Shown here: piece after piece, positions 21,511-31,927 of the stretch
How positions within the stretch are numbered: position 1 is the first letter of the stretch
Layout of the letters: each line of letters starts with the position of its first letter
Source: Takakia lepidozioides
Taxonomy: Eukaryota > Streptophyta > Takakiopsida > Takakiales > Takakiaceae
Reading direction: 5' to 3'
Length of the DNA stretch: 64,000 bases
NCBI GenBank assembly: GCA_030704615.1
Contig: CM060734.1
Span: forward strand, 41,186,042-41,250,041
Program-made: the position numbers and the translations under genes
Notes under the pieces: model-generated
The model's input: only the letters and a program-made list of their open reading frames with translations
Told to the model about the DNA's origin: nothing
Database searches by the model: none

Positions 21511-22565
21511 GGCATACTTCGATGGCTCCACCGGTTTTCATCTCTAACAATGCAAAAACAAACTGAACTGTACATGGCAATGGTGGTGCTACCTGAAGGA
21601 GACTCTGTTCAGCGCTGTCCATCTCCAAATCCACTGCTCGCATGCTACCTCCCACTTGTGCCTTGTCCTTCAACGCCCGCAAAGACAACGCTGTGTTGGA
21701 TTGGCGCTCCCGGGTATTCACGGCCACCTGCTGCCTGGCATGCCTTCCTCCTCTCTTATAGGTGGCATTTTTTCCATCTCACGCAAAAGGGGAAGTTCCA
21801 AAAGCTCCTCCACTGCTTTTCCACAGACGGCTCCGCAACTCCCCTATTTTGTAACCCTTCGCCAGCAGATCCCTCCCCTTCACAGTCACTCTCCCCCTCG
21901 TAAAGATCAAGCGCCCTCCGAGTCTTCCTCATTCTCTCTCTGGCTTTCAACCTCTGCCTCGCCGACGTGTAGTAAAGAGACTTCCTATGCGTCCTCTTCT
22001 TTGCACTAACAATGACGTTCTTGGGAGGCTCCAGTGTGAATAGTTCGAAATGACACTAACGGGACACTCATCCAACACTCCATTAGGGTCCATGAAATGG
22101 ATGGATGGATGGCGGTTGGGGTTTCATCTCCGAAATCATCCGTTTAGGATTATCCCAAAAAACAGAGACGGCTCTTAATTGACTTGTTCGAATTGCAGCT
22201 GGGGGGGTTGTCTGCTATGCAACTTGGGAATGGCCAACTGACATGGACCATCATTGCCGGTCTGGGCCCTTTTAGTGGAACCTCTGCATGGACACCACGT
22301 ACCCGTGGGTGTCAGTTGGTGTTCCACCAACATAGAGGTCATTATGGAATGGGGTGCGGGTTTGTTCGAGGGAAATATGTCATTGTCAGAAAATTGAACG
22401 CACCCTCGTAATTCTTAATACTGCTGAGCTGTTTTAGGGGCGGCGAAACGCTGCAAGATTATCATGAGAATGATGGAAAAGAGAAAGTACACTGTGCGAA
22501 GATAAACAGTATGAACACAGAATAGGAGTCCCCCCCCCATTGTCCAGTGTGCTTCATCCCAGTCC

Positions 22566-24545
22566 ATGCGTACCATGTCTCCCACCTCAGACGTGGTAAC
22601 ACTGTACTCCCCTCTGCAAGCCGAGTACCTGAGCGCCATGGCCGACGACAATGGCCTGGCCGTTGTTGAGGAGGATTTGATTTGCATATCATTTCGCTTT
22701 GAGCCAGGGACCGTCCATGTGGTCAGAGAGGTGTACGACAGTTGTAGGAAGGTCGAGGGAACGCAGGTTCAGAAGCCGCATAAACGGGATGGTCGAAGAG
22801 AGTGGAGAGTTCCACCCGCCAAGTACCGCGGTCATGGAGATCAGAGACGCCTTTCATCGGACACTATACTCACGCCCGGACAGCAGCTTCGGTGGTGTAG
22901 GCGCCAAAGTCGGTCCCCATCAAGACAGAAGAAACTACCTCCACGACATTTGTCGAGCTCTCGGACAGTTTGGAAGACGATGTCACGGAGGTCCCTCTTC
23001 CTATGAACCCTCCTATACTGGTAGACCCCGATGTCCAAGATCATTAGTGTCATTCCCAAGTTGCAGTCGTTGAGAGGATTGCCAAGATGCAAGAGCGACG
23101 TGAGAGGCATTGTTTGGGAAACACAACGGATCCAAAGAGCGAAATTTCTACCCCCTTACTTTGATGGAGACATCGTTTTTGAACTACCACCTCCGTCGTC
23201 ATGTGGAGGTTTGGCTGGACTCATGGCGGGCATGGACAAGAAACACGATGGACACCCATGGTGTCGGACTAAAACTTCCAATATCTGTAATCCGCATGGG
23301 CTGAAGTTTCGGAGATCCATTTGCGCTGGGCACTTGCGTTGTGCAAATTCGGATTGCCAGCATTTCCAGATGGCCGGTGTGGCAAATGAGACGGAGTGTG
23401 AGGGAGTCTGCGACAACCCATTTCAAGTAGGGTGTGCTCCTCCAAAGAGCAGTTCCGTCGTTTGCAAGTTTTGCAAAGTCGTGCCACAATGCATGGCGGA
23501 ATGCAATGCACGGATGTACTACGTGCTGCACCGTATCAACCACCTCACACGGGCTTGTATCCATTTTGGCACCCATGCCCATCCAGTGTCGCGAGGAGAT
23601 TGCAGGGAGAGTGTTGAGATAGTGCGTTCGCTGCTTCAGCAAGAATTTCAAAATGCTCCCACTGCATCACCATCAACCATTGCTATGGCAGCAAACAAAG
23701 GCTTCTTGCACAAACATCTGCTAGGGGAGTCAGACGAGACAACGACTAAGTTTGATAGTGCATCGCTTGACTTTGTGATGGACCATTTCTCAACATTGGC
23801 TTCTCCAAATGCTTGTTATCAAATCAACGTCCTTAGGACTGGGGCAGGCAACCAAAGATACATAGATAGCATCCTAGAATTGAAGCGCAGAAGTCGATAC
23901 GACTTCATCCAGGACAGTGTTTTCCCAGGACAGGGGTCCCAAAAAGTATACTTGTTCAAGATGTCCACTGTTGCGGAGGGTTCTGGAGTTAGCCTGGTTT
24001 GTAGAATGTAGGCCGGGGGTGATCTTCATAAGTCCTGGGTAATGTTTGATCACGTGAAGCGAGTGAAGGATTGGACGACCATGGCCTGTCATGTGTATGA
24101 TCCTACGTACCAGCGAGTTATGACTATTGCTGTTTGTGACATGTAGTCGGAGGACACAGAGTCCCAAATTCTTATGTGGAAGGCTCTAGTTAACGTCATG
24201 AGAGTTCATGGTTTGCCAGATGCAAATTTCACAGGGTTCATGGCAGACAGCGCACAAGCTAATTGGAATGCTGTGCGGAGTGTGTTTGGCTCTGGTGACC
24301 CGAAAATACCAATGCAAGGCCAGGAACGCACTTGCCTCTTTCATTGGACCCAGTCCCTTCGTCGGCACACAAAAAATTCCATAAAATTGGAGTTGCAAGA
24401 GGAGCACCTGCGACTATGCCATCTATACATCTTTACTACATCTACATTCACAGGATGTTTTGTGATCCTCAACGAGACACGTGCATTCACCAATGCACAA
24501 TGGGTCCCAGTGACGTTCAAACACTTATGCAGAGAGATAGGGTAG
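22566..24545 (+). pseudogene. MULE-type transposase with WRKY/GCM1-like zinc finger
   Basis: The N-terminal part (22566-23030) is in shifting frames. From 23031 the frame holds a Cys/His block (HPWCRTKTSNICNPHGLKF, SICAGHLRCANSDC), like the WRKY-GCM1 fingers of MULE transposases. NHLTRACIHFGTHAHPVSRG and the DDE-like catalytic region follow, with Asp in VMFDHVKRVKDW and Asp in GFMADSAQANWNAVR, then QERTCLFHWTQSL. Two in-frame TAG codons, at 24009-24011 and 24144-24146, break it. At the second, related proteins have Gln, so it is a CAG to TAG change. The end with the SWIM finger is missing. Palindromes of array B type follow it downstream, so it may belong to the same transposition unit, or be a neighbour. 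Confidence 0.75.
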
Positions 24546-24599
24546 TTGACATCTGACGTGTTTTGTGGGAGTTCTGTATGTGTCAATGACTCCACTTTG

Positions 24600-25008
24600 C
24601 TGAATTACTTTGATATGCTCCACTATCGCGAGTTCACCAATGTTTCTCACTATTGGAATTGAGACCAGTCACTCTTCATGGATCCACTTTGATCAAGTAA
24701 ACCCAAACCTTTCCCCATTTTTGGGCTTTTATGTATTTATTTATTTTATTTTATTTTTGTCTCTTATCGTATTTGGTGAAATTTCCATGTCTAAACAAGG
24801 CATGGGATTAAGATGTCGTTGACGACATCTTAATTCGTGCTTCCCTGAGCAGGATTACAGCTCTCCCCTATGGTTCTCTCCAGCCAATCTAATTTTATAT
24901 GCTCCACTATCGCGAGTTCACCAATGTTTTAATAGATCCACTAATGTAGTCAGTCTTCATGGATCCACTTTGTTCAAGTAAACCCAGCCCTTTCTCCATT
25001 TTGGGGCT

Positions 25009-25039
<31 letters not shown>

Positions 25040-25530
25040 TTATCCTGTTTGGTGAAATTCCCATTTTCAAAGAGGGCAGAGGATTAAGATGTCGTTGACG
25101 ACATCTTAATTCGTCACTCCTTGAGGAGGGTTACAACTCCCCCTATGGTTTTTTCCAGGCCAGATTTATTTTCTTGCAACGATTTTCATGGGTTCATTTC
25201 TCATGCTGAGCAGGCGATTTAAGATGTCGTTGACGACACCTTAATGCTTGGTGCATGCGCTTGCTGATCCCTCACGAGACATTCATGGATCTACTTTGTT
25301 CAAGTAAACCCAAGCCTTTCTCCATTTTTGGGCTTACATATATATAGGGCAGGGGATTAAGATGTCGTTGACGACATCTTAATTCGTCATTCCCTGAGCA
25401 GGGTTTCAACTCCCCCTATGGTTTTTTCCAGGCCACATTTTTCTTCTTACAACGATTTTCATGGGTTCATTTCTCATGCTGAACATGCGATTTAAGATGT
25501 CGTTGACGACACCTTAATGCTTGGTGCATG
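24600..25530. repeat. Tandem units of about 280 nt with palindromes
   Basis: Blocks such as TGGATCCACTTTG.TCAAGTAAACCC recur at about 24679, 24960 and 25284. CTCCACTATCGCGAGTTCAC recurs at 24616 and 24901. Each unit carries one or two palindromes of the family centred TCGTTGACGA: 24807-24834, 25083-25110, about 25218-25245, 25356-25383 and 25491-25518. A TA microsatellite lies at 25013-25035. The central dinucleotide here is TG on the + strand, opposite to the dense array at 18.8-20.9 kb. Confidence 0.9.
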
Positions 25531-25919
25531 CGCTTGCTGATCCCACATGAGATATGCTCATACAGTCCTCCATAGTCCCCTCATCTGGACAACTTCTCAT
25601 CCGTGCTTCATCCAACATTCATCCATTACACTTTTACATCCATCCCAAATCTATTTATCCGTGAATGTATTATCGTGCATTCGTGTCACTTTGTCGTCAT
25701 GGAGCCTGTCTGTCTTCGGTCCGATGGAGCGGAGACTGCGTTTTTGCAGTGAAGTTGGCGTCCACGGAAAGAGACCCACTTGTTCCTACGGTTTTGGGGT
25801 CCGCAAGCGAAATCTGCTCACGCTTTGATTCTGCTCACGCTTCGGGGAATCTGCTCACGAATCCAGGAATCTGCTCACGGCTTTGCTGCCCTCCTAGAAA
25901 CAAGAGTAGCTTGAACTGG
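25531..25919. other. Stretch with CATCC tract and TCTGCTCACG repeats
   Basis: No gene is seen. A CATCCAACATTCATCCATT-rich tract at about 25600-25660 resembles the inverse of the GGATGAAT tract at 13.99-14.02 kb. At 25815-25890 the motif TCTGCTCACG occurs four times; the same motif is clustered at 13850-13920. This may mark an element end. Confidence 0.5.
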
Positions 25920-26248
25920 TGTTGGCGAAACTGAAGAGTGTTCAGTCTCGCCTCCTATATATACTGGCTACTAAGAAGCTTCCCCAAGAAGCTTCCCTTA
26001 TGGAGGTTTCTTGATGGAGAAGCTTCCTTAATCAAAGGAGGTACCTTGATGGAGAAGTTTCATCCAAATGAAGCTTCCTGAGTAGTTTCCCAAGTTACTC
26101 TTGGTAATTTGGTAAACTCTCGGTAACTTGGTAAGTAATGGTAAATCATCATAGATCATGATAGATTATGGTAACTTTCGGTAATATGGTAACTTGGTAA
26201 CTTCTGGTATTTACTCCTGGTAAGTTCTTCTGGGCTATATCCGTGACA
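25920..26248 (-). repeat. Solo LTR of the gypsy family
   Basis: This 329-nt segment is closely similar to the LTR at 8940-9294 along its whole length. It has the same TATA-like run, HindIII-like AAGCTT units, GGTAA-rich part and CCGTGACA end. No gypsy internal sequence is attached. It adjoins the broken 5' side of the copia element at 26249. The terminal stem-loop has one mismatch here. Confidence 0.85.
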
Positions 26249-26392
26249 GCGCAAGTGGGAGGTGTCACGTCAGTGGAAGACATGTTGCATGTAGGAGCAG
26301 TGGAAGCGGAACCAGCGCTTGATCAGGAGCTCCAAGATTTGCCTGTGAGTCATCCCATAAACATCAGTGTTTTGCAATCTCCAGTGACCAAC

Positions 26393-27117
26393 ACGGGGGT
26401 CACTATCTGTATTTTTTTTCATATCACGTACGTACAAAGGTATATTTATACTAGGCTATATTTTTAAAATTTTGCATTTTTTTCCACCCTATCTTTAGGT
26501 AATATTATAAAACCTTTGTTTTCTAACACCCTATTTTTCTTTATAATTTTTTTTTACAACAATTAATTAGACTCTATTTTAAATTATCATTTTAAATAAT
26601 TACAAAATTTCAAAGCACGTACACAAACAAGTACATTCCATATAACATAAGTCAAATGCCAGACCCAAGAAAAAGTTTAATTTTCATTAGCCCCGAACTC
26701 ATACAAAACCGCAACATAACTTGGATCTAAAGAGTACAAGTCTTGAGATGGTTCAAATGTCATAGTCATTGTTGAGATTATGGTATCAACATCAATCCAC
26801 TGTGTATCACTGGAATCATATTTGAACTTCAGGTAACCTCTACCTGATTTCATCCTGATGGATTAGAGCTGGATGCAATATTAAAAACTTCACAAGGATG
26901 GATACATTATACTGTAGATAAAACCCTTTAATACATTATTTTTCTAAGTAAAACTTTGGATTTTTTGTGACCATTTAAAAAAAAAGAACGGGTGAAAGGA
27001 TATTGCCTTACCATATTTTATAAGTAAGACTTTTCTAAAATTTACCTCAAAAAAATAAATTGCACCCTATATTTTTTCTCACGTGGTTTTGAAAATATGG
27101 GGAGTGACCCCCCCAAG
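26393..27117. mobile_element. Non-autonomous TIR element 1 (725 nt) with 9-bp TSD
   Basis: The copia frame is interrupted at GTGACCAAC, which is exactly duplicated (26384-26392 and 27118-27126). The insert begins ACGGGGGTCACT and ends AGTGACCCCCCCAAG, an inverted terminal match. The interior is very AT-rich and non-coding. A 9-bp duplication fits a Mutator-like (MULE) non-autonomous element. Removing it restores a continuous copia frame (SPVTNRRTEPSD). Confidence 0.85.
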
Positions 27118-27917
27118 GTGACCAACAGACGAACAGAACCAAGTGACCAAGAGGTAGCTCCAACACTGGAGCCAAGAGTACGAAGGCCGCCAACGATGTA
27201 TGGAAATTGGTTTTATCCAGGACGACACGAGACTTATTTTGCTACAAATCATGAAGAGCCAACATTGCCGAAAGAGCCATCAAGTTACAACGGGGTTGTA
27301 CGTTGAAACTGCACAGTGGCAGTAAGCAATGATCGAAGAATATGAGTCTTTCATGGAAAATGAGACTTGGGAGTTACAGTTGTTATTTCCAAATCGCAAG
27401 CGCATAAGTTGCAAATGGGTGTATAAATTAAAGCTTAATGTTGATGGAGAGATCGACAGATACAAAGCCAGACTTTGGTGCGAAGAGATTTACATGGATC
27501 AACCGCCCGGCTTCGTTGATCAGAAAAATCCCACAGCAGTGTGCAGGCTGAAGAAATCTTTGTATGGTTTGAAGCAGGCTAGTAGAGCCTGGAACAAACG
27601 ATTCAACGTTTTTCTCACTACTCATGGCTTGAAGCCCAGCGATGCCGATCCTTGTGTGTACTACTTTGACAACCCTCGATTGTTGTTGGCAATATTTGTC
27701 GATGATGGGTTGATTTTTAATCTAAAGGAATGCTCAACACTTGACCCATATGGGCAAAGCCGTCACGATTACCAAAGGAGTGCCTAAAGTGTATGTTGGT
27801 CTGCACGTCACGAGGGATCGATTCAACCGAATCATGACGCTAGATCAGACAGAGTACATTTTGAAGATTCTGCGCAAGTTTGGGTATGCAAACTCCAATC
27901 CGGTCACGGTCCCTGCC

Positions 27918-28789
27918 TCGGGGAGGTCACTCCTTATATCTTTTAGGTATCACGTGCGAAAAAAAGGTATTTTATAGGGGGGTAGTAATTTAATTTTGGT
28001 CATTTTCGGCCACCCTATATTTACATAAATTTGTAAAATGCTATATTTTATGGCATGCTATATTAATTATAATTTTCTGCTGCTAGCAAATTTTAGGCAT
28101 GCTATATTAAAATAAAACAAAAAATAATTCACCCAATGAGCTAACTTACAGAATCCAATATGCAAATTCAGGGCCGAGTCTGATGAGAGGGCAAAACAAG
28201 CTGAAATAGGTCGAAGAAGAAGGTGCCCTCACCACATTGTCCTTGATCTTGTGTCATGACTCATGGAGGATTTGATCGACCATCAATCCAAAAGGACCTC
28301 TTGTATGTGCTGCTTGTGTCTGTAGTCAGGGTACTCTGTTGGATTGGTATGTGAGAACAAGGAGCGAGCACGAGGACGAGGAGCGCAGCAGAGCGAGGAA
28401 GTGAGGACGATATATGGCTTAGTGCATGAGGCGGAGAGAGAAAAACGAACGCAAAGAGATTTGATCCCGTGATGTCACGGCGGGGAGGTAGAGCCCTTAC
28501 ATACAAACATCCTAAACCTATCCCCCCAAAACCTGATAGCCCACCTGATAAACCAGTAATTAAACGACACGTGTCCCAGATATTTATTAAGACCCTATTG
28601 GTAGTTGTAAAAAATAAATAAAAAGCTTATATATTTCACACCCTATATTAATTTAAATTTTGAAACAGGATTTATTGGTAACCCTTATTTATTTGTTATT
28701 ATTTTATAAATTTTATCTACGAAGAATATATTGTACCCTATATTTTTTTGCACATATCTCCCGAATATTTGGAAGTGGCCTTCCCCAAG
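27918..28789. mobile_element. Non-autonomous TIR element 2 (872 nt) with 9-bp TSD
   Basis: GTCCCTGCC (27909-27917) and GTCTCTGCT (28790-28798) flank the insert as a slightly decayed 9-bp target duplication. The ends, TCGGGGAGGTCACT and AGTGGCCTTCCCCAAG, are inverted and related to those of element 1. Inner parts also match element 1: TATCACGTGCG near the left end and CCCTATATTTTTT near the right. Removing it joins copia PVTVPA to DPNARL, the family's normal order. It is AT-rich, with an island at 28190-28500 of higher GC that may be captured DNA. Confidence 0.8.
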
Positions 28790-29535
28790 GTCTCTGCTGA
28801 TCCCAATGCAAGGCTGGATGAGGTAACACGCCAAGATGAGGTCATCATCTCTGATTTTCCGTACAAAGAATTGATAGGGAGTTTGTTTTTTCAAGCTCTT
28901 TGTACCCGTCCAGACATTTCCTATGCAGTAGGTACTGCCTCCAAGTTCAGCGAAAAAGCCTAGCCGAGCCCACTACAATGCTGTTTCACGGATCATGAAG
29001 TATCTGTGTGGTAACCCCAACTGGGCGATCACCTACAGAGCCAATGACCATTCTCATACTCTGTTAGCCTACTGTGATAGCGACTACGCTGCTGACATTG
29101 ATGATCGTAAGCCTCGTTCTGGGGTAATACTCTTCCTCAACAGCGGCCCAGTTGCTTGGGCCAGCCGCAAGCAACCCTGCACCGAGTCTGAATATATGGC
29201 TGGAGCTATGGCCACCAAAGAAATTGTGTGACACCGCCGTTTATTGCAGAGTATTGGTTTCCCACAGCGAGAGCCAACAAGCCTGATGAGCGACAACCAA
29301 TCCTGCATCCGACTTGTGAAGAATCCAGAATTCCACCGCCGGACCAAGCACATCGACGTTGCTTTTCATATCGTTTGAGAGAAGCATGAAGAAGGCCAGA
29401 TCAACATGACCTACATCTGCATCGATGACCAGATTGCCGATGTACTCATGAAGCCTCTACCAACCGCGAAGTACCAGTGTATGCGTGGACTCCTTGGGTT
29501 GACAGCAGTTTAATGTTGAAGACTGCCCCATACAT

Positions 29536-29901
29536 CGAGTGGGAGTTTTGGACGGGATTTTTGCTACGACATATCTGGACAGTCTTCAATCTTCTTGATA
29601 GAGTAACTAGATCTATGCCAGTTTAATATGAGGTCACCGCCACCGCTGGTAGGTAGCGGTGATCTTACTAGAACTCCTACTCTATCAGGATGGGAGAATA
29701 TATACACAGGTGCTGGTGCGGAGCCGAGATGTATTCTCTCGTTGCCTTGTGATCTGTATGCACTTAGGTGAACTGTAGATTGTTGGATCGTAGCCTCTGA
29801 GATGGATGCGTGAAGTAGCAGTAATCGATCGGTTAGCTTAGTAGAGTCATCGTTGTATCCCTTGACAATATTAGATCTGGTTACTGGAAAAGATTGTTTC
29901 A
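29536..29901 (+). repeat. Candidate copia 3' LTR
   Basis: A purine run (CGAGTGGGAG, 29536-29545) follows the copia stop codon. The segment from about 29549 (TGGACGGG) to 29901 (GTTTCA) has TG...CA ends and a TATA-like AATATATACAC at about 29698. No second copy lies in the window, so the ends are provisional. Confidence 0.5.
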
Positions 29902-31927
29902 TTTATCTTCGGGGTGGGCTGAATTTGATTAAGCATATTCAATACCCATGAGACAGAGTAGAACAACAAGAAAATCATATCAAAGTGCCTCATGCAGGTG
30001 GCACTTTTGGTACTCAAAGCTCAAGGCCGCAGCCAAAGACTGGGAGTCCTAAAAGACGGGAGTATCTTTCTGAGATCTAAAAGAAGATAAAAGATATAAT
30101 ACAACATTGCGTGTTTCTAACAAGAAGAAGTAACTGAGCTTCTGGTTTCATGGTGGCTTGAGGGACATATCAAAAGCTTTCAGAAGAAGCATATGAACCC
30201 TCTCGTCATAAGCAGCCGGATCCACCGCAGTAAGAACAAATATTATGAAGATTATGTTGCTAACCTGCTTGCCAGATAGCTTTTAGTAAGAAAGAGATTT
30301 TGTAAACTCCACAGGAGGGCCCAGGACAGAGTAGAACAAGATAAGCATCTATGGTTATTCCAATCGTTTCTTGTGGACGGGTGGATAGTAAGACTAAGGC
30401 ACATCTTGTGGCCAGGCGTGAGGAAATCTCCTCGTTCTCTGCAGCCTGTAGTTAGAGTTCATTGCCTGCAAAATCACACACACCTACTATCCAGCACATG
30501 AGAATGCAGACAAACAACAACAGACAGAAGTAAAACCTCTCAATCAATAAAACGTGAAGCGCAGAGACAGCAGATGATCTACCTACAACTGCAGAACACA
30601 TATACTACATGTGGCATTCCATAACACAAAATGGCAGCTATGATAGTCGCTTGCGCTCAACCCTCCTAATTTTGAACCACAAGTGTCGTTGGCAAGAAAG
30701 CATGGGAGTGATATCTTGGGATCCAGGCTGCTACTGCATCTAAATGTGAAGGCAAACTAATCTAAGCTTACGGCCTGATCCCAGTACACAGCCAGAATTG
30801 AAACCATCGTGACTGATATAAGGCAGGGGCAGAGATCACGAAGTCTTCAGCGCTTCTTCCTGAGTGCCTCAAAATTCAGATGTCCAAAATTCAGATGCAG
30901 CATGTCAAGTGTCTGCTAAGTGGTGAGGCCCTGCAGAAAGGGACGTTGATCCAGAATATGAGGTAGCACTGGTACACGTGCGTTGCATATGCCAAGAGAA
31001 AGATGAGATCACATGGTATGGCTGGTGACAAATTTCACAGGCCGTATCACATTTTATGTCAATCCAGCGCTGTACAAACCCACATCGCAAGTGTGTACAA
31101 CGCTGGATTAACATCAACGTGGATACTGCCCATGAAATATGTCACCCATACCAAAATCGATATACAGCACCCCCACGGCAAGGGAAACCGACAAGAGGAT
31201 GAGAGAGAGAGCTCGAGAACAAAGAAGATGCGAAGCGCGCCCCCACGGCAAGTAAACCTGATCGACAAAGAGGATGAGAGAGAGCAAGAGTACTGGGCAC
31301 GAGGTTGGGTTGAGTTGTGATTCACAACACAAATCAAGAGTTTAAGAAAGGGTCGTTCAACCCATCATATGTAATATCGGCCACAAGAATGTTCATCAGC
31401 TAGATCTGACCAGTCTCTGCTACTCTCACGTTGGACTTCAGATCATCCTAAATGTCCTTCTGCATCCAGTCAGAGACAAGTATTGGGAGCTGAAGTTGCT
31501 CAGACCTTATCTTTGCGGTGCTCAATCTTAGTAGCCTCCAATTAAGTGTAGTATTCAAGTCTTTCAGCAGTCCCCTCGGAAGAGCATGGTAGGCTGGAGT
31601 AGAGGTCCGTAGGCTGATCTCTCTTGCCGCTTATGCTCTCATTGAAAATCGTCTGCGCCTCTATGTACACAAAAAAGCCTCAGCCTAACCCTTCTGTTAC
31701 AGTACAGAGAGGACCAGTAGGAGTCCTGAGCCAGCATCACCGTCGTGCAGAGAGTGAAATCTGCGGGCGGCCGCTCTGAAACATAACAGCTCTTCACACA
31801 ATTCTTCCCTCGTCAAGAGGTGAATCCACTCCCATTGACCTCCTCCGATTTTTGCTGGCAGTTTCGGAAATTCCTTCCTCTCTTGCCCGTTTCCTTTCTT
31901 TCTTTCTTTCTCTACAAGCTTATGGTC
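29902..31927. other. Intergenic stretch downstream of the DUF3527 gene
   Basis: No gene is seen. It includes an imperfect inverted repeat at 31061-31109 and two diverged direct copies of about 60 nt at 31170-31230 and 31236-31290, both starting CCCCCACGGCAAG and containing GAGGATGAGAGAGAG. A TTTC microsatellite lies at 31885-31910. The 3' untranslated region of the gene must lie in the last few hundred nt on the - strand, but no clear poly(A) signal was chosen. Confidence 0.5.

Larger units (their letters stand above)
14720..22055 (-). pseudogene. ParB-like / beta-class DNA methyltransferase-like gene, copy 2 (decayed)
   Basis: Exons on the - strand: 22055-21594 (basic, KARERMRKTRRALDLYEGE), 21338-21149, about 18774-18172 (ParB-like, MISMPAVRPAL and VWDGNHRLVAW), 18089-17898, 17821-17373, about 17318-17061, 16550-15885, 15709-15371, 15290-15005 and 14926-14720. 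The last three give the methyltransferase-like order: DLVILDIPDG (motif IV position), AFSFSNKFLSEAGSLLIFEG, then SPAFMQTLIETCS, GGKVVDLSMGTG (motif I position) and GRHFFGMEGDEHLY. That permuted order is typical of beta-class N6/N4 amino-methyltransferases. Breaks: frameshifts near 18446, 18028 and 17722 and in the first exon, TAG at 17099-17101 and TAA at 16292-16294. The 18172 junction has the same phase as copy 1. The large second intron contains the palindromic satellite. Catalytic ability is doubtful because motif IV lacks the usual PPY. Confidence 0.75.
14016..22142 (-). mobile_element. Candidate element carrying the ParB/methyltransferase-like gene, copy 2
   Basis: Positions 14016-14039 (GGATGAAT, GGGGGATGAAACCCC) and 22118-22142 (its inverted relative, ending GATGAAACCCC on the - strand) form an imperfect terminal inverted repeat of about 23 nt. 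Both are embedded in GGATGGAT/GGATGAAT tracts. Between them lies essentially one gene on the - strand, with palindromes in its introns. A target duplication was not identified, so the boundaries are provisional. A larger element reaching to about 25.68 kb, where a similar CATCCAACATTCATCCATT tract lies, is also possible. Confidence 0.45.
26249..29513 (+). pseudogene. Ty1/copia pol: reverse transcriptase and RNase H, degenerate
   Basis: After a pre-RT segment (SVEDMLHVGAVEAEPALDQ), the reverse transcriptase has [20 protein letters not shown], then directly [24 protein letters not shown] and FVDDGLIF. About 55 residues between KARL and [10 protein letters not shown] are deleted. After two insertions the RNase H part follows: LIGSLFFQALCTRPDISYAVG, YCDSDYAADIDDRKPRSG, WASRKQPCTESEYMAG and HIDVAFHIV, ending at GLLGLTAV. 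Breaks include a TAA before MIEEYESF, a frameshift near 28960, TGA at 29229-29231 (expected Trp) and TGA at 29376-29378 (expected Arg). Gag and integrase are absent. Confidence 0.9.

Noticed and set aside
25920-29901. Treating 25920-26248 as the 5' LTR of the copia element
   Set aside because: It does not resemble the copia 3' end at 29549-29901 and instead matches the gypsy LTR at 8940-9294.
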